55,386 bases of DNA from positions 1 through 55,386 of the forward strand of contig NZ_AUUU01000029.1 of assembly GCF_002760435.1 (NCBI RefSeq). The letters are read 5' to 3'. The translations under genes were made by a program, and so were the position numbers. Below, piece after piece: positions 45,415-55,330 of this stretch. The notes under the pieces were generated by a model. The model did no database searches and had not been told where the DNA came from. It worked only from the letters and a program-made list of their open reading frames with translations. The stretch comes from Clostridium sp. LS. GTDB lineage: Bacteria > Bacillota > Clostridia > Clostridiales > Clostridiaceae. Position 1 is the stretch's first letter, and every line of letters begins with the position of its first letter.

Positions 45415-46311
45415 CTAAAATTTCATAGTGTCATCTACTAAGGTCATACTATTAGGTTCAGATCCTATTGGTATGATTTTTATTTTTTTATCCTTCATGT
45501 TCACTATATTTAACAATCCATTTAAATAATCACCTACAAATAAATTATCTTTTACTTTTACAATTCCTCTTGGCATACCACCAATATTTATTTTATTCTC
45601 TTCCTTTGACTCATTTAAATTTACTACACTAATAGATCCATCACACAAATTTGAAACATATAAGTAATTACTCTCTTCAAATAAATCTACTGGTGAATAG
45701 CCAACTGTAAGTATATTAATTAAATTTAAAGTTTTCAAATCTATAATTCCTATACTTCCATTCTTATCATGGCCAAGATAACTCATACACACGTATAAAT
45801 ATTTCTTATTTTTTGAAATATTTATTTTTATAGGTGTACTTTCTACTTTAATTCTCTTTATTTCTTTATTATTAAGATAATCAACTACTGATATACTATC
45901 ATCACCCATATTGCTGATAAATATAAGATTTTCTTCTTCAAGTAAAGTTATATTATGTGGAAACCTTCCTGTAGGTACTTCAAAATTAATTCTTTCATTT
46001 ACTAAGTCATATACAATCACAGAATTAGATTCTCCACAAGATACATAAGCAATGTCATCATATGCTACAATGTCATTGGGATGAGCTCCAACATATAGAT
46101 TATTTTCTTCCTTAAATTTATTGAAATCAACTATAGATATACTATTATTATAGTTATTAGCCACTAAAATCTTACCTTTATAAAGCGATAATCCATGAGG
46201 ACCAAATGGACTTTCACCAATAGATAAAATTATACTTTGAGTCTTTAAATTCTCAGTATCAATTTTGTTTAAACTATCTGAACCAGTGTTACATAAAATA
46301 ATATAGCTCAT
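45415..46311 (-). CDS. YVTN/NHL-type beta-propeller protein
   Basis: 298 residues made of about seven repeats, such as ILVANNYNNSISIVDFN, IAYVSCGESNSVIVYDL, IFISNMGDDSISVVDYL, YLYVSNLCDGSISVVNL. Each is the VSN...SISVVDL strand pattern of YVTN-type propellers. No signal peptide is seen, so it is cytoplasmic or leaves by another route. Functions in this group vary (lactonase-like enzymes, scaffolds); no catalytic residues stand out here. Start ATG follows AAAGGAGG. Confidence 0.8.
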   Translation of the reverse strand: MSYIILCNTGSDSLNKIDTENLKTQSIILSIGESPFGPHGLSLYKGKILVANNYNNSISIVDFNKFKEENNLYVGAHPNDIVAYDDIAYVSCGESNSVIVYDLVNERINFEVPTGRFPHNITLLEEENLIFISNMGDDSISVVDYLNNKEIKRIKVESTPIKINISKNKKYLYVCMSYLGHDKNGSIGIIDLKTLNLINILTVGYSPVDLFEESNYLYVSNLCDGSISVVNLNESKEENKINIGGMPRGIVKVKDNLFVGDYLNGLLNIVNMKDKKIKIIPIGSEPNSMTLVDDTMKF

Positions 46312-46419
46312 TCCATTTTCCTCCTTTAAAGATAATCACTCTACTATCTATAATATATTCTAAAAATATATTATTGGCACAAATTATTAGATGTACTATC
46401 TTTATTTATTGACAGATTT

Positions 46420-46673
46420 CTATTATAATAAAGGAAACTCGACTCACATACGTTTGCTGAGTGCTCACAGAGTAAGCGACCATCATCAAATCATAGATGC
46501 CCACAGGGAAAGTTCATGTTTCCAAATATAAAAACTCTAAAGAGAAAGTTCGAAGAACGAAATGTAAAATTTCGATTCTCACTTTTTGGACATTCACTTT
46601 TGAGATGTCTGCTTAAGTGATGATTCACACAAAATCATATTGTACTTTATATTGCTTACTCGACGTATAATAG
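46420..46673. repeat. Imperfect palindromic region upstream of the TSCPD gene
   Basis: In the 405-base gap at 46312-46716 there is no gene. Paired arms are seen: CTATTATA (46420-46427) / TATAATAG (46666-46673), GAGTAAGC / GCTTACTC, ATCATCA / TGATGAT, and small inner hairpins such as GAAATgtaaaATTTC. The pattern is like a decayed foldback element or a structured leader. A TTGACA at 46409 has no -10 at the right distance. Confidence 0.4.
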
Positions 46674-46716
46674 AGTTGTATTTATAATATGAAATTATTT
46701 CAAAGGAGTGTGTTTA

Positions 46717-46968
46717 ATGTTTTCATATAAAACATCTGGAGTGTGTTCAAGCACTATAAATCTTGAAATTACTAATAATATTGTCGAAAATGTAGAATTT
46801 GTTGGAGGCTGTGCTGGAAATCTTTTGGGAATAGGACATTTAGTAAAAGGCATGCCAGTTGACGAAGTTATTGAAAGATTAAAAGGAATAGATTGCAAAA
46901 ATAAAGGTACATCTTGTCCTGACCAATTATCCAAAGCTCTATTAGCTTGGAAAGAGGCATCAGCATAG
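46717..46968 (+). CDS. TSCPD-domain (TIGR03905) protein
   Basis: 83 residues from ATG with AAAGGAG eight bases before. The family pattern is complete: MFSYKTSGVCSSTINLEI, NVEFVGGCAGNLLGIGHLV, IDCKNKGTSCPDQLSKAL. The TSCPD motif is a possible metal or nucleotide-linked site seen also at the end of some ribonucleotide reductases. Four Cys are present. It stands alone between two palindromic elements. Function is unknown. Confidence 0.88.
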   Translation: MFSYKTSGVCSSTINLEITNNIVENVEFVGGCAGNLLGIGHLVKGMPVDEVIERLKGIDCKNKGTSCPDQLSKALLAWKEASA

Positions 46969-46991
46969 ACTTGAATATGCAAAATTAAAAT

Positions 46992-47220
46992 TAGACTAGC
47001 TATACATCAACCAAAATTATATAAATGTTTGCTCACTGAACTATGAAAATTTCGCAAAAAGCACTTGATAGAGACCCGTATCCACTTAAGCTTGCTCCAA
47101 TTTCATTTAGACAAGTTTAAGTGAACACCCCTCCATTAAGTGCTTTTTGCAGCTTATTTTTAAATGCCTTCTTCGCAAATGTTTATATAATTTATTTGGC
47201 TTTGATATATACTTAGTCTA
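46992..47220. repeat. Large nested palindromic element, MITE-like, after the TSCPD gene
   Basis: About 229 bases fold end to end. Outer arms of about 41-46 bases (46992-47032 and 47175-47220) pair with few gaps, starting TAGACTA and ending TAGTCTA. Inside are perfect 13-bp arms GCAAAAAGCACTT (47054-47066) / AAGTGCTTTTTGC (47138-47150) and an apical CACTTAAGCTTG / CAAGTTTAAGTG pair. It fills the 303-base gap at 46969-47271, which has no gene. TA at each end could be a target duplication. Confidence 0.65.
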
Positions 47221-47271
47221 TTAAATCTTGTATATATTTTTAACTATAAATAAATATTAAAGCTAACTTTT

Positions 47272-49293
47272 CTATTGTAGATAATATTCTCTTTCACCTG
47301 ACAGTAGTGACAATGTATTCGTCACTTCTTCTATTACATCTTTATAGCTTAAATATATGTCAATATTTATGATACTAAAATCCTCGCTAATTTCTTTTAC
47401 TTTACCATATAAGTATTTTCCTTTATCCATAAGGTTTTTTAAGATATAATTATGTTCCTTAGGAACATAACCAATTACATAGCCTGAAGTAGTTATTATT
47501 TCAATAGCATTTGAATCAAACTGATTATCAGCTTCCCTTTTTAAATAAACAATATCATCTTCAAATAATCTATTATACACTTCACTCATATCAACGTAAT
47601 TAGTGCCTGCAATATTTACATTTATTAAATAAACATCTTTAACATGAATATCTATGTGCATATTATCGCTGACTTCTACATATCTCTTTTCTTTATCATT
47701 TGAGCTAATTAATAAAGAATTAAGTGATCTTCGTACATTTCCCACCATCTCCGAACCGATTGCATCATTAATTACTTCCTTATCAAAAGTATCAAATTCA
47801 TCTTTAAATCTTTGTAAATTTACTGCTGCCTGAATTCTTGTTTCAATTAGCGGTGATCTTAGGGCTTGGAGATTAAGCTCTTTATACTTATCTTGAAAAT
47901 CGTCATATTGAGAGTACTTTATTATTATAAAAAAGCAAATATGCACTATATCATCATAATCCAAACTTTCAATTTTTAACTCATCTTGACCTCTAAAAAT
48001 TTGATCCAATGGCAGCTTCTGCAATCCTAAATCCAATGCACATTTTTTTATTGCTTTATTCCCTACTGAAAAAGCATATTTATATAATAATGCATTAGTA
48101 CAATCTCTTTTTAATATTGTTTCATATTCCTTTTTTCTTAATTTATATTTAGTCTTTTCAGCACAACTTATAATAACACTGCTTTCAATTTCAATATTTA
48201 ATATTTCCTTTGATATTATTTCATGCCAAACATCTTTTTTACAAATTACTTTGCACTTCTCAATAATATCTTTGTATTCATCATTAAATTTATATGAAAC
48301 TGAATTTTTCCTATTCTTATAATCATCAATTATAACTGCTTCTATAGAATAAAGAATCGATATAACTACATATAATGAATAAATTCCTCCATTAAGCTGA
48401 TCTATAATATCTAATAATTTATTGCAAACTTTTATTGAATCTTTAATATCATCTAATCCATAATCAGATAATAATATACTAATTGATTTAGATAAAAGCT
48501 CTAATTCTTCATTATCAAACTTAGTATTTTCTAAATAATCTAATAAATCTAATGAAAGCATACAATAGGATAATAATTCAGTTACTCCTACACTATTGTC
48601 ACAACCTTCTTCAATCATCCACTTTCTAATTTCATAATTTATTGGTCTAAGATTCATTACACAAAATACTTTACCGTATCCTTTAGATTTTTTTGATATT
48701 TCAAAAATAATATCATTACAATTCCCTATATACTCATAAGCTTTCACTACATAAAATAGATAATCATTATGAATTGAAAAAACACTTAATATTTCTTTTG
48801 TATTTTCAACATTACAAATAGGTGCAAGTAGTATACCTAATTTTATTTCTTCATTGCATCCACTATATAGAAGAATCCTATTTACAATTTCCTTTATCTC
48901 AGTATTGATATTGCTTTTATAACTCAATAACGCTTCAATAATATTAATCAAATTTTCATAATAATTTATAATCGGATTTAAAGTTATATATCCATTTAAA
49001 TTACTTAATCTTTCTTCTATAGAAATATCACTAGTTAAGATCTGCACTAATTCATTAGCCAATCTATTCTTTTCATATTCATGTAGTGGACGCAATTTAT
49101 TTGTAATACTTTTATATTCCCTTATACCAGCTGTTTCGAAGTCTTGATAGCTATACAGTTCACCTGAATTTCTATCATGAAACTCTTTTAAATCATAATA
49201 GACTGATTTTTTATTATACATTATACTCTCTTTATTTCTTTTAACCATATAACTTTCATTACTCCTTTTCTTTAATTGAAATTGTAACGACAT
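47272..49293 (-). CDS. HIRAN-domain protein with long helical N-terminal region
   Basis: 673 residues. The last ~110 residues match the HIRAN pattern: VNIAGTNYVD, then LKREADNQFDSNAIEIITTSGYVIGYVPKEHN. HIRAN domains recognise DNA 3' ends and stalled forks and usually precede helicases or nucleases. Here no helicase or nuclease is present; instead about 560 residues of helices rich in Leu and Ile come first, with no motif I recognise. The start is uncertain: the first ATG lacks a ribosome site, and ATG 49248 has AGGAG 13 bases before it. The gene follows folC by 8 bases, so they are cotranscribed. A DNA-damage or fork-linked role is a guess. Confidence 0.78.
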   Translation of the reverse strand: MSLQFQLKKRSNESYMVKRNKESIMYNKKSVYYDLKEFHDRNSGELYSYQDFETAGIREYKSITNKLRPLHEYEKNRLANELVQILTSDISIEERLSNLNGYITLNPIINYYENLINIIEALLSYKSNINTEIKEIVNRILLYSGCNEEIKLGILLAPICNVENTKEILSVFSIHNDYLFYVVKAYEYIGNCNDIIFEISKKSKGYGKVFCVMNLRPINYEIRKWMIEEGCDNSVGVTELLSYCMLSLDLLDYLENTKFDNEELELLSKSISILLSDYGLDDIKDSIKVCNKLLDIIDQLNGGIYSLYVVISILYSIEAVIIDDYKNRKNSVSYKFNDEYKDIIEKCKVICKKDVWHEIISKEILNIEIESSVIISCAEKTKYKLRKKEYETILKRDCTNALLYKYAFSVGNKAIKKCALDLGLQKLPLDQIFRGQDELKIESLDYDDIVHICFFIIIKYSQYDDFQDKYKELNLQALRSPLIETRIQAAVNLQRFKDEFDTFDKEVINDAIGSEMVGNVRRSLNSLLISSNDKEKRYVEVSDNMHIDIHVKDVYLINVNIAGTNYVDMSEVYNRLFEDDIVYLKREADNQFDSNAIEIITTSGYVIGYVPKEHNYILKNLMDKGKYLYGKVKEISEDFSIINIDIYLSYKDVIEEVTNTLSLLSGEREYYLQ

Positions 49294-49301
49294 TCTATGT
49301 T

Positions 49302-50609
49302 TTATTTTATTTTTGAAGTTATTATTTTTCTCATATCTCCAATCATATATAGTGAACCGCTAATTAATATTAAATCTTCTTTTCCTGCTTCATTTAGCGC
49401 CAAACACAAGGCATCTTCATAATTTTCACATGCAATAGTATTAGGATTATAATTTAATATCTCATTTTTTAAATCTTCACATAGTTCAGCCCTTTCACTA
49501 TGAGGTGTTAAAGCATAAACTTTTTCTGCTATTGGAGTTATCTCTTCTATCATTTCTTTAACTTGTTTATCAGCTAAAATTCCAAGTAACAAATACAATT
49601 TATTATATTTAAAGTACTTACATATATTTTTTCGAAGAGCCTTAATACCATCTATATTATGTGCTCCGTCAATAACTATAGTCGGCTTCCTCCCTAATAC
49701 TTCAAGTCGTCCAATCCACTTAACATCCCGTAAAGATTCTTCTATTTTATCTTTTTCTAGCTCTATTCCTTCTGCTTCGCATAATACTTCGACAGTATTT
49801 AGCGCAACACCTAAGTTTAGTATTTGATGCATACCAAGTAATGGCAGTTTAATATTATATGTATTTTTATAACTTTTAATTTCTACATCTTGATATAATT
49901 CTTCATAGTTAATATCAATTAAGCTTCCGTTTTCTCGTTTTACAAAATACACCTGACTATTCTTCTCTTTTGCTGTTTCTAATATTACTTTATTTACTGC
50001 TTCCTCTTGAGGATATAATACAACTGGTACTTGCTCTTTAATTATTCCGGCTTTTTCCTTTGCAATATCTTTTATATTGTCACCTAATATATTTAAATGA
50101 TCTAAACTTACAGAAGTAATTACAGATACTTTTGGAGTTATTACATTGGTTGAATCCAATCTTCCTCCAAGGCCAACTTCAATTACAGCATAGTCTACTT
50201 TTTCATTGTAAAAATGTAAAAACATAAGAGCCGTTATAATCTCAAATTCAGTTGGATGCTCATACCCTTCTTCGATTACTTTATTTATTGCTTTTTTTAC
50301 TTCTTCTAATAATTTTACTAATGTATCCTTATTAATATTCTTTCCATTTATCTGAATTCTTTCTTCAAATTCTTCTAAGTAAGGCGATGTGTACATTCCA
50401 ACCTTATATCCAAGACCTCGCAGTATTTTTGTAACCATAGCTGTAGTAGATCCTTTGCCATTAGTTCCAGCTATATGTACTAACTTAAGTTTTTCATGAG
50501 GATTTCCAAGTAGTTCTAAAATTCTAAAGGTTCTTTCAAGTCCATAATTCGAACCAAATCTTCCCACACTTGATATATAATCCATTGCTTCTTTATACGT
50601 CATGTTCAT
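49302..50609 (-). CDS. folC: Folylpolyglutamate/dihydrofolate synthase
   Basis: 435 residues, Mur-ligase fold. FolC motifs: GRFGSNYGLERTFRILE, the ATP loop HIAGTNGKGSTTAM, SPYLEEFEERIQING, VGLGGRLDSTNV, SLDHLNILG, KAGIIKE, and DGAHNIDGI. It adds glutamates to folate and may also make dihydrofolate. It acts in the cytoplasm. It follows valS and the TerC gene on the same strand and precedes the HIRAN gene by 8 bases. Confidence 0.94.
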   Translation of the reverse strand: MNMTYKEAMDYISSVGRFGSNYGLERTFRILELLGNPHEKLKLVHIAGTNGKGSTTAMVTKILRGLGYKVGMYTSPYLEEFEERIQINGKNINKDTLVKLLEEVKKAINKVIEEGYEHPTEFEIITALMFLHFYNEKVDYAVIEVGLGGRLDSTNVITPKVSVITSVSLDHLNILGDNIKDIAKEKAGIIKEQVPVVLYPQEEAVNKVILETAKEKNSQVYFVKRENGSLIDINYEELYQDVEIKSYKNTYNIKLPLLGMHQILNLGVALNTVEVLCEAEGIELEKDKIEESLRDVKWIGRLEVLGRKPTIVIDGAHNIDGIKALRKNICKYFKYNKLYLLLGILADKQVKEMIEEITPIAEKVYALTPHSERAELCEDLKNEILNYNPNTIACENYEDALCLALNEAGKEDLILISGSLYMIGDMRKIITSKIK

Positions 50610-50867
50610 TTTTCTTTACCTCTTGTCTTTTCTATTATCCATTTTCTTTATTTAAGTAATTTGCATGTATTACTTTACATTATATCTCAATTATAGGTAA
50701 AACACTAATATAAAAATATACGAAAAGGTCAATGGTAAGTTATACTTGGCTAGATTTATATATTTTCCATACACTAAAATTCAATTTATCTCATAATAAA
50801 GGGCTTGTAAGTTTCCTTTCCTCTAAATAATTATACACTTTGAAAAAAACAGCCCCTATAATACCTT

Positions 50868-51701
50868 TTAATTTTTAAATTTACTAATTTCGCTCCATAC
50901 CAAAGATATTAAAATACTGCTTAATAAAATGGATATTATAATTAAAACAGAATTTGTAACTGAAATTTCAATATGCCAAAAGAGTAATAATAACTTTATA
51001 CCAGTAAATATTAATATGCATCCCACTCCATATTTCATAAATTTAAACATATAATTCATTCTCTCTAAAATGTAATACATACTTCGTAAACCTAATATTG
51101 CAAATATGTTGGAAGTATATACTATAAAGGTATCTGTAGTTATTGAAAAAATAGCTGGTATTGAGTCTATTGCAAATATAATATCTGAAAACTCTATAAT
51201 TAGAAGTACTACTAATAAAGGTGTAGCATAAAGTTTTTTATTTTGTATAACAAAAAATTTATTTCCATGCAAAGCATTTGTTATTGGAATCACTTTTCTT
51301 AAAAATTTTACCGCGAAGTTATCCTGAAATTGCATATTCTCTTCTTCTCTAAGGAATATTTTTATACCACTAAGTAATAATATTATACCAAATATTGAAA
51401 GTAAAAAACTAAATTTACTTACCATGGCAACACCTAGTAGTATAAATATTAGCCTCAATACCATAGCGCCAATAACGCCATATAAAAGAACTCTTTCCTG
51501 GAACTCCTCTTTTATTCTAAAGCTTGAGAAAATCATTAGAAATAAAAATAAATTATCTAAGCTTAACGACATTTCAACTATGTAACCACCAAAATACTCA
51601 ACAGCTGATCTTTCACCTCTTGTATAATAAACTAAAATATTAAATAAAATTGATAAGGATATCCAAAATATTAAATTAAATAAATATCTTTTTGTTCTCA
51701 A
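50868..51701 (-). CDS. TerC-family membrane protein
   Basis: 277 residues, about eight membrane spans. The TerC pattern is clear: EYFGGYIVEMSLSLDNLFLFLMIFSSF (the acidic Glu and Asp in the first long span) and the mirrored VVLLIIEFSDIIFAIDSIPAIFSIT in the second half. TerC proteins are linked to tellurite resistance and metal (Mn) handling, and in Bacillus to loading Mn on secreted proteins. No ter cluster is here. It lies between valS and folC with its own gaps. No manganese riboswitch is visible upstream. Confidence 0.88.
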   Translation of the reverse strand: MRTKRYLFNLIFWISLSILFNILVYYTRGERSAVEYFGGYIVEMSLSLDNLFLFLMIFSSFRIKEEFQERVLLYGVIGAMVLRLIFILLGVAMVSKFSFLLSIFGIILLLSGIKIFLREEENMQFQDNFAVKFLRKVIPITNALHGNKFFVIQNKKLYATPLLVVLLIIEFSDIIFAIDSIPAIFSITTDTFIVYTSNIFAILGLRSMYYILERMNYMFKFMKYGVGCILIFTGIKLLLLFWHIEISVTNSVLIIISILLSSILISLVWSEISKFKN

Positions 51702-51807
51702 AATTTAAATACCTCCAAAATAGTATTCTTAAAATTATATATATTAATTATTATTTTCTTATATCCTTACTTTACAGAATTTTTAATAAAATAATTTTTC
51801 TCAATTA

Positions 51808-51844
51808 AAAAAGTTTCAATTCAAATTATGAATTGAAACTTTTT
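51808..51844 (-). terminator. Terminator of valS
   Basis: A perfect 16-bp stem AAAAAGTTTCAATTCA (51808-51823) / TGAATTGAAACTTTTT (51829-51844), followed by AT-rich sequence, 38 bases past the valS stop. Confidence 0.85.
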
Positions 51845-51881
51845 AAACAACTTATAAACTCAAATTAAATGTATTTTGTTA

Positions 51882-54527
51882 TTAACCTAAAGCCTTTATT
51901 CTTGCTTCAACAGCTTCTAACATTTCTACATATTTAACTCTCTTTTCTTTTTCAGCATCTATAACTGCGGCTGGTGCTTTAGCTACGAAGCCTTGATTTC
52001 CTAGTTTTTTATCTATTCTATCAATTTCGCCTTCTAACTTCTTTAATTCCTTATTTAATCTATCTAATTCTTTTTCCTTATCAACTAAATCTAAAAGCGG
52101 CATAAATAATTCTCCACCTTTAACAACTAAGGACACAGCATTAGCTGGAACATTTGCTTTATCAGTTATAAATTCAACTTCTGAAGCTGAAGCTAATTTT
52201 TCAATATATGCAGAACCTGCATTAAATGCCTTCTTAGCATCTTCAGCAATATAACAAATTACTTTTGCTTTTCTTGAAGGTGGTACGTTCATTTCAGCTC
52301 TAACATTTCTTAAACCTTTAATTGCCTCAATTACAAAAGCCATATCATTTTCAGCTTCTTTATTAACTAAAGCCTCATCAAAAACAGGCCAAGCTGAAGT
52401 TGTTATTGTTTCTTCGTCACTTAAATGAGTAAAGATTTCTTCTGTTATAAATGGCATAGCTGGGTGCAATAATTTTAATCCTGTAATTAAAACAGTATTT
52501 AACACGTTATAAACTATTCCCTTAGCATTCTCATCATCACCATAGAATACTGGCTTAACAAGTTCTATATACCAATCACAGAATTCAGTCCACATAAAGT
52601 CATAAATCTTTTGCATAGCAATTCCTAACTCAAACTTATCCATGTTTTCTGTAACTTCTTTAATCAAAGTATTCATTTCAGATAAAATCCATTTATCAGC
52701 CAAAGAATATTCTTTGCAATCTTTATATTTGTTCATTATATCTTTATCAAGATTCATCATAACAAATCTTGAAGCATTCCAAATCTTATTAGCAAAGTTT
52801 CTTGAAGACTCAACTCTTTCTGGGTAATATCTCATATCATTACCAGGAGCATTACCAGTTGCTATCATAAATCTTAAAGCATCAGCTCCATAAGTGTCAA
52901 TAACTTCTAATGGATCAACCCCGTTTCCTAAAGATTTACTCATTTTTCTTCCTTGAGAATCTCTAATTAAACCATGAATAAGAACAGTATCAAATGGAGT
53001 TTCACCCATGCAGTGAAGTCCTGAGAATATCATTCTTGCAACCCAGAAGAATATAATATCATGACCAGTTACTAGCGTACTTGTTGGATAGAAGTATTCT
53101 AAGTCTTCTGTTTTATTTGGCCAGCCAAGTGTTGAAAATGGCCATAATGCAGAAGAAAACCACGTATCAAGAACATCATTATCTTGCTTTAAATTAGCAC
53201 TTCCGCATTTACTACATGCTTTTGGTGCGTCTTCTAGTACCATCATTTCTCCACAATCTTGACAATAGTAAACAGGAATTCTATGTCCCCACCATAATTG
53301 TCTTGAAATACACCAGTCTTGAATGTTTTCCATCCAGTTAAAATATATCTTATCAAATCTTTCAGGAACAAACTTAGTTTTTCCGTTCTTAACTACTTCT
53401 ATAGCTGGTTTTGCAAGAGCTTCCATCTTAACATACCATTGTTTTGATATTATTGGCTCTACAGTAGTTCCACATCTATCGTGAGTACCTACATTATGTG
53501 AGTGGTCTTTAATCTTAACCAATAGACCTAATTCTTCTAAGTCCTTAACTATAGCTTTTCTTGCTTCATATCTATCTAAGCCCTGATATTTTCCACCTAA
53601 GTGATTAATAACACCTTTATCATCCATAACTCTAATGATTTCAAGATTATGTCTTTTACCAACCTCAAAGTCATTAGGATCATGAGCTGGAGTCATTTTA
53701 ACTGCACCAGTTCCAAATTCTAGATCAACATAATCATCACCAACAATAGGAATTTCTCTATTTACTAATGGAAGTATTACAGTTTTACCTATAAGATGTT
53801 TATATCTTTTATCGTTAGGATTTACAGCTACACCGCTATCTCCAAGTAAAGTTTCAGGTCTTGTAGTTGCGATTTCAAGGTAACCACTTCCATCAGCTAA
53901 TGGATAGTTTATGTGCCAGAAATGGCCTGCTTGTTCTTCATATTCAATTTCAGCATCTGATAAAGCAGTTTCACAATGAGTACACCAATTAGTTATTCTA
54001 TTTCCTTGATAAATTAAGCCTTCATTATAAAGCTTAACAAATACATGTTTTACTGCAGCACTAAGATTTTCATCCATAGTAAAAGCTTCTCTTGTAAAAT
54101 CAGCTGAAACTCCAAGTTTTTTAACTTGATTTCTTATTGTAGCTCTATATTTATCGCTCCATTCCCAAACTTTTTCAAGGAAGGCTTCTCTTCCCATTTC
54201 TTTTTTATCATAACCTTGTTCAGCAAGCATGTTTGCAACTCTAACTTCTGTTGCAATAGATGCATGATCTTCTCCTGGTAACCATAACGCTGCATATCCT
54301 TGCATCCTTTTAAATCTGATAAGCATATCTTGAAGAGTATCATCAAATGCATGCCCTAAATGAAGCTGACCAGTTATATTTGGTGGTGGCATAACTATTG
54401 TATAAGGCTTTTTGCTTTTATCAACAACTGGTGTGAAATAGCCTTTTTCTTCCCAGTTTTTATAAATTCTTTCTTCAAATTCTTTTGGATCATAGGTAGT
54501 TGATATATTTTTCATTTCTTCTGACAT
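51882..54527 (-). CDS. valS: Valyl-tRNA synthetase
   Basis: 881 residues, a normal length. Class I signature [15 protein letters not shown] near residue 48-62, zinc-binding CQDCG and CSKCG pairs, the editing domain with [17 protein letters not shown], and KMSKS in [11 protein letters not shown]. The anticodon-binding region and the C-terminal coiled-coil arm ([30 protein letters not shown], about residues 810-840) are present. It charges tRNA-Val and edits Thr. Expression is governed by the valine T-box upstream. Start ATG follows GGAGG. Confidence 0.96.
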   Translation of the reverse strand: MSEEMKNISTTYDPKEFEERIYKNWEEKGYFTPVVDKSKKPYTIVMPPPNITGQLHLGHAFDDTLQDMLIRFKRMQGYAALWLPGEDHASIATEVRVANMLAEQGYDKKEMGREAFLEKVWEWSDKYRATIRNQVKKLGVSADFTREAFTMDENLSAAVKHVFVKLYNEGLIYQGNRITNWCTHCETALSDAEIEYEEQAGHFWHINYPLADGSGYLEIATTRPETLLGDSGVAVNPNDKRYKHLIGKTVILPLVNREIPIVGDDYVDLEFGTGAVKMTPAHDPNDFEVGKRHNLEIIRVMDDKGVINHLGGKYQGLDRYEARKAIVKDLEELGLLVKIKDHSHNVGTHDRCGTTVEPIISKQWYVKMEALAKPAIEVVKNGKTKFVPERFDKIYFNWMENIQDWCISRQLWWGHRIPVYYCQDCGEMMVLEDAPKACSKCGSANLKQDNDVLDTWFSSALWPFSTLGWPNKTEDLEYFYPTSTLVTGHDIIFFWVARMIFSGLHCMGETPFDTVLIHGLIRDSQGRKMSKSLGNGVDPLEVIDTYGADALRFMIATGNAPGNDMRYYPERVESSRNFANKIWNASRFVMMNLDKDIMNKYKDCKEYSLADKWILSEMNTLIKEVTENMDKFELGIAMQKIYDFMWTEFCDWYIELVKPVFYGDDENAKGIVYNVLNTVLITGLKLLHPAMPFITEEIFTHLSDEETITTSAWPVFDEALVNKEAENDMAFVIEAIKGLRNVRAEMNVPPSRKAKVICYIAEDAKKAFNAGSAYIEKLASASEVEFITDKANVPANAVSLVVKGGELFMPLLDLVDKEKELDRLNKELKKLEGEIDRIDKKLGNQGFVAKAPAAVIDAEKEKRVKYVEMLEAVEARIKALG

Positions 54528-54550
54528 TTTTTATTCCTCCAACTTAATTC

Positions 54551-54607
54551 AGTTTACAATTCACAGTTTACAATTTACAGTTATGGAGCAAATCCCTTTG
54601 GGATTTG
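54551..54607. repeat. 7-bp tandem repeats and hairpin between the T-box and valS
   Basis: Heptamers AGTTTAC, AATTCAC, AGTTTAC, AATTTAC, AGTTATG run from 54551 to 54585, the same family as the array before hslO. A perfect 8-bp hairpin CAAATCCC-TTT-GGGATTTG (54589-54607) follows. Both lie between the T-box terminator and the valS start. Confidence 0.7.
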
Positions 54608-54646
54608 AATGTTAACTTCCCATTGCTAGCTGTTAACTGCATAATA

Positions 54647-54945
54647 AAAGAGCTTACATCACAAAAGGACGAAAGCTCGCGGTACCACCTTTATTTCCAC
54701 ACAAACAATCTATATTGCTCTAATGGACTCTTAATTTAAATAACGATTCAGATAAACCGTCTTTAGCTACTGCTACTTCACTAAAGAAGCTCAAAAGCTA
54801 CCTTCAAAATTTCCTGCATAAGGGTTTTCAGCTGCTCCCTCTCTCTTTCTAGTTCTCTCTAAATCTAACATTTAACAAAAAGAACCGTACTCCTCAGCTT
54901 TTATTGCGAGTTTCCAATAATGCCTCAAAATTTTTACTCCTCTTT
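54647..54945 (-). ncRNA. T-box leader (valine) of valS
   Basis: On the minus strand the T-box core GGTGGTACCGCG (54678-54690) stands before a terminator stem GAGCTT...AAGCTC and TTTTATT (about 54647-54680). Further up, a Stem I region has GAGGAGTA and AGAGA motifs. The specifier stands in GAAGGTAGC: GTA, a valine codon, at 54799-54801. Uncharged tRNA-Val would stabilise the antiterminator and raise valS expression. The T-box core, terminator and valine codon are all visible; the exact 5' end is not. Confidence 0.92.
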
Positions 54946-54967
54946 TTCATTGCTTTTATCTATTAAT

Positions 54968-55307
54968 TTACTTAAAATGATAGCCTATAGTATAAATTTT
55001 GTCAATAATAGTTTCTACATTAAATATATTTAACAACTTTTTAGCTGCCTTAATGCTTAGGCATGAAAAGAATTTGAGCCAATCTTCTTTATTATCATCT
55101 TTAAATAGAAATCCACGTAAACCAGCATGTTTAATATAAATATTTATATGTTTTTATATGAATAAACCTAATGTTATAAACTTCAAATGTTTTAGCTTGG
55201 ACATTATATATATTAGCTCTCAGTTGTATGAATAATGGGAATTTTAATTTATTCTGAATTGATTCTAGTTCAGTACTTAGATATACGTCCCTTTTTAGAA
55301 TTACGCA
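54968..55307 (-). pseudogene. Decayed gene remnant, two frames
   Basis: On the minus strand two overlapping open frames without a start codon make protein-like sequence. One runs 55131-55307 (TELESIQNKLKFPLFIQL ... KTFEVYNIRFIHIK), the other ends at a stop at 54968 (KHAGLRGFLFKDDNKEDW ... YTIGYHFK). A single frameshift near 55131-55165 would join them to about 110 residues. I do not recognise the family. Its 5' part seems to be missing where the possible IS end begins. Confidence 0.35.
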
Positions 55308-55330
55308 TTAAAAAATCGTAAATTCAATCT

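Noticed and set aside
46409..46429. TTGACA and TATAAT as a promoter
   Set aside because: Spacing is only 9 bases, too short for a promoter.
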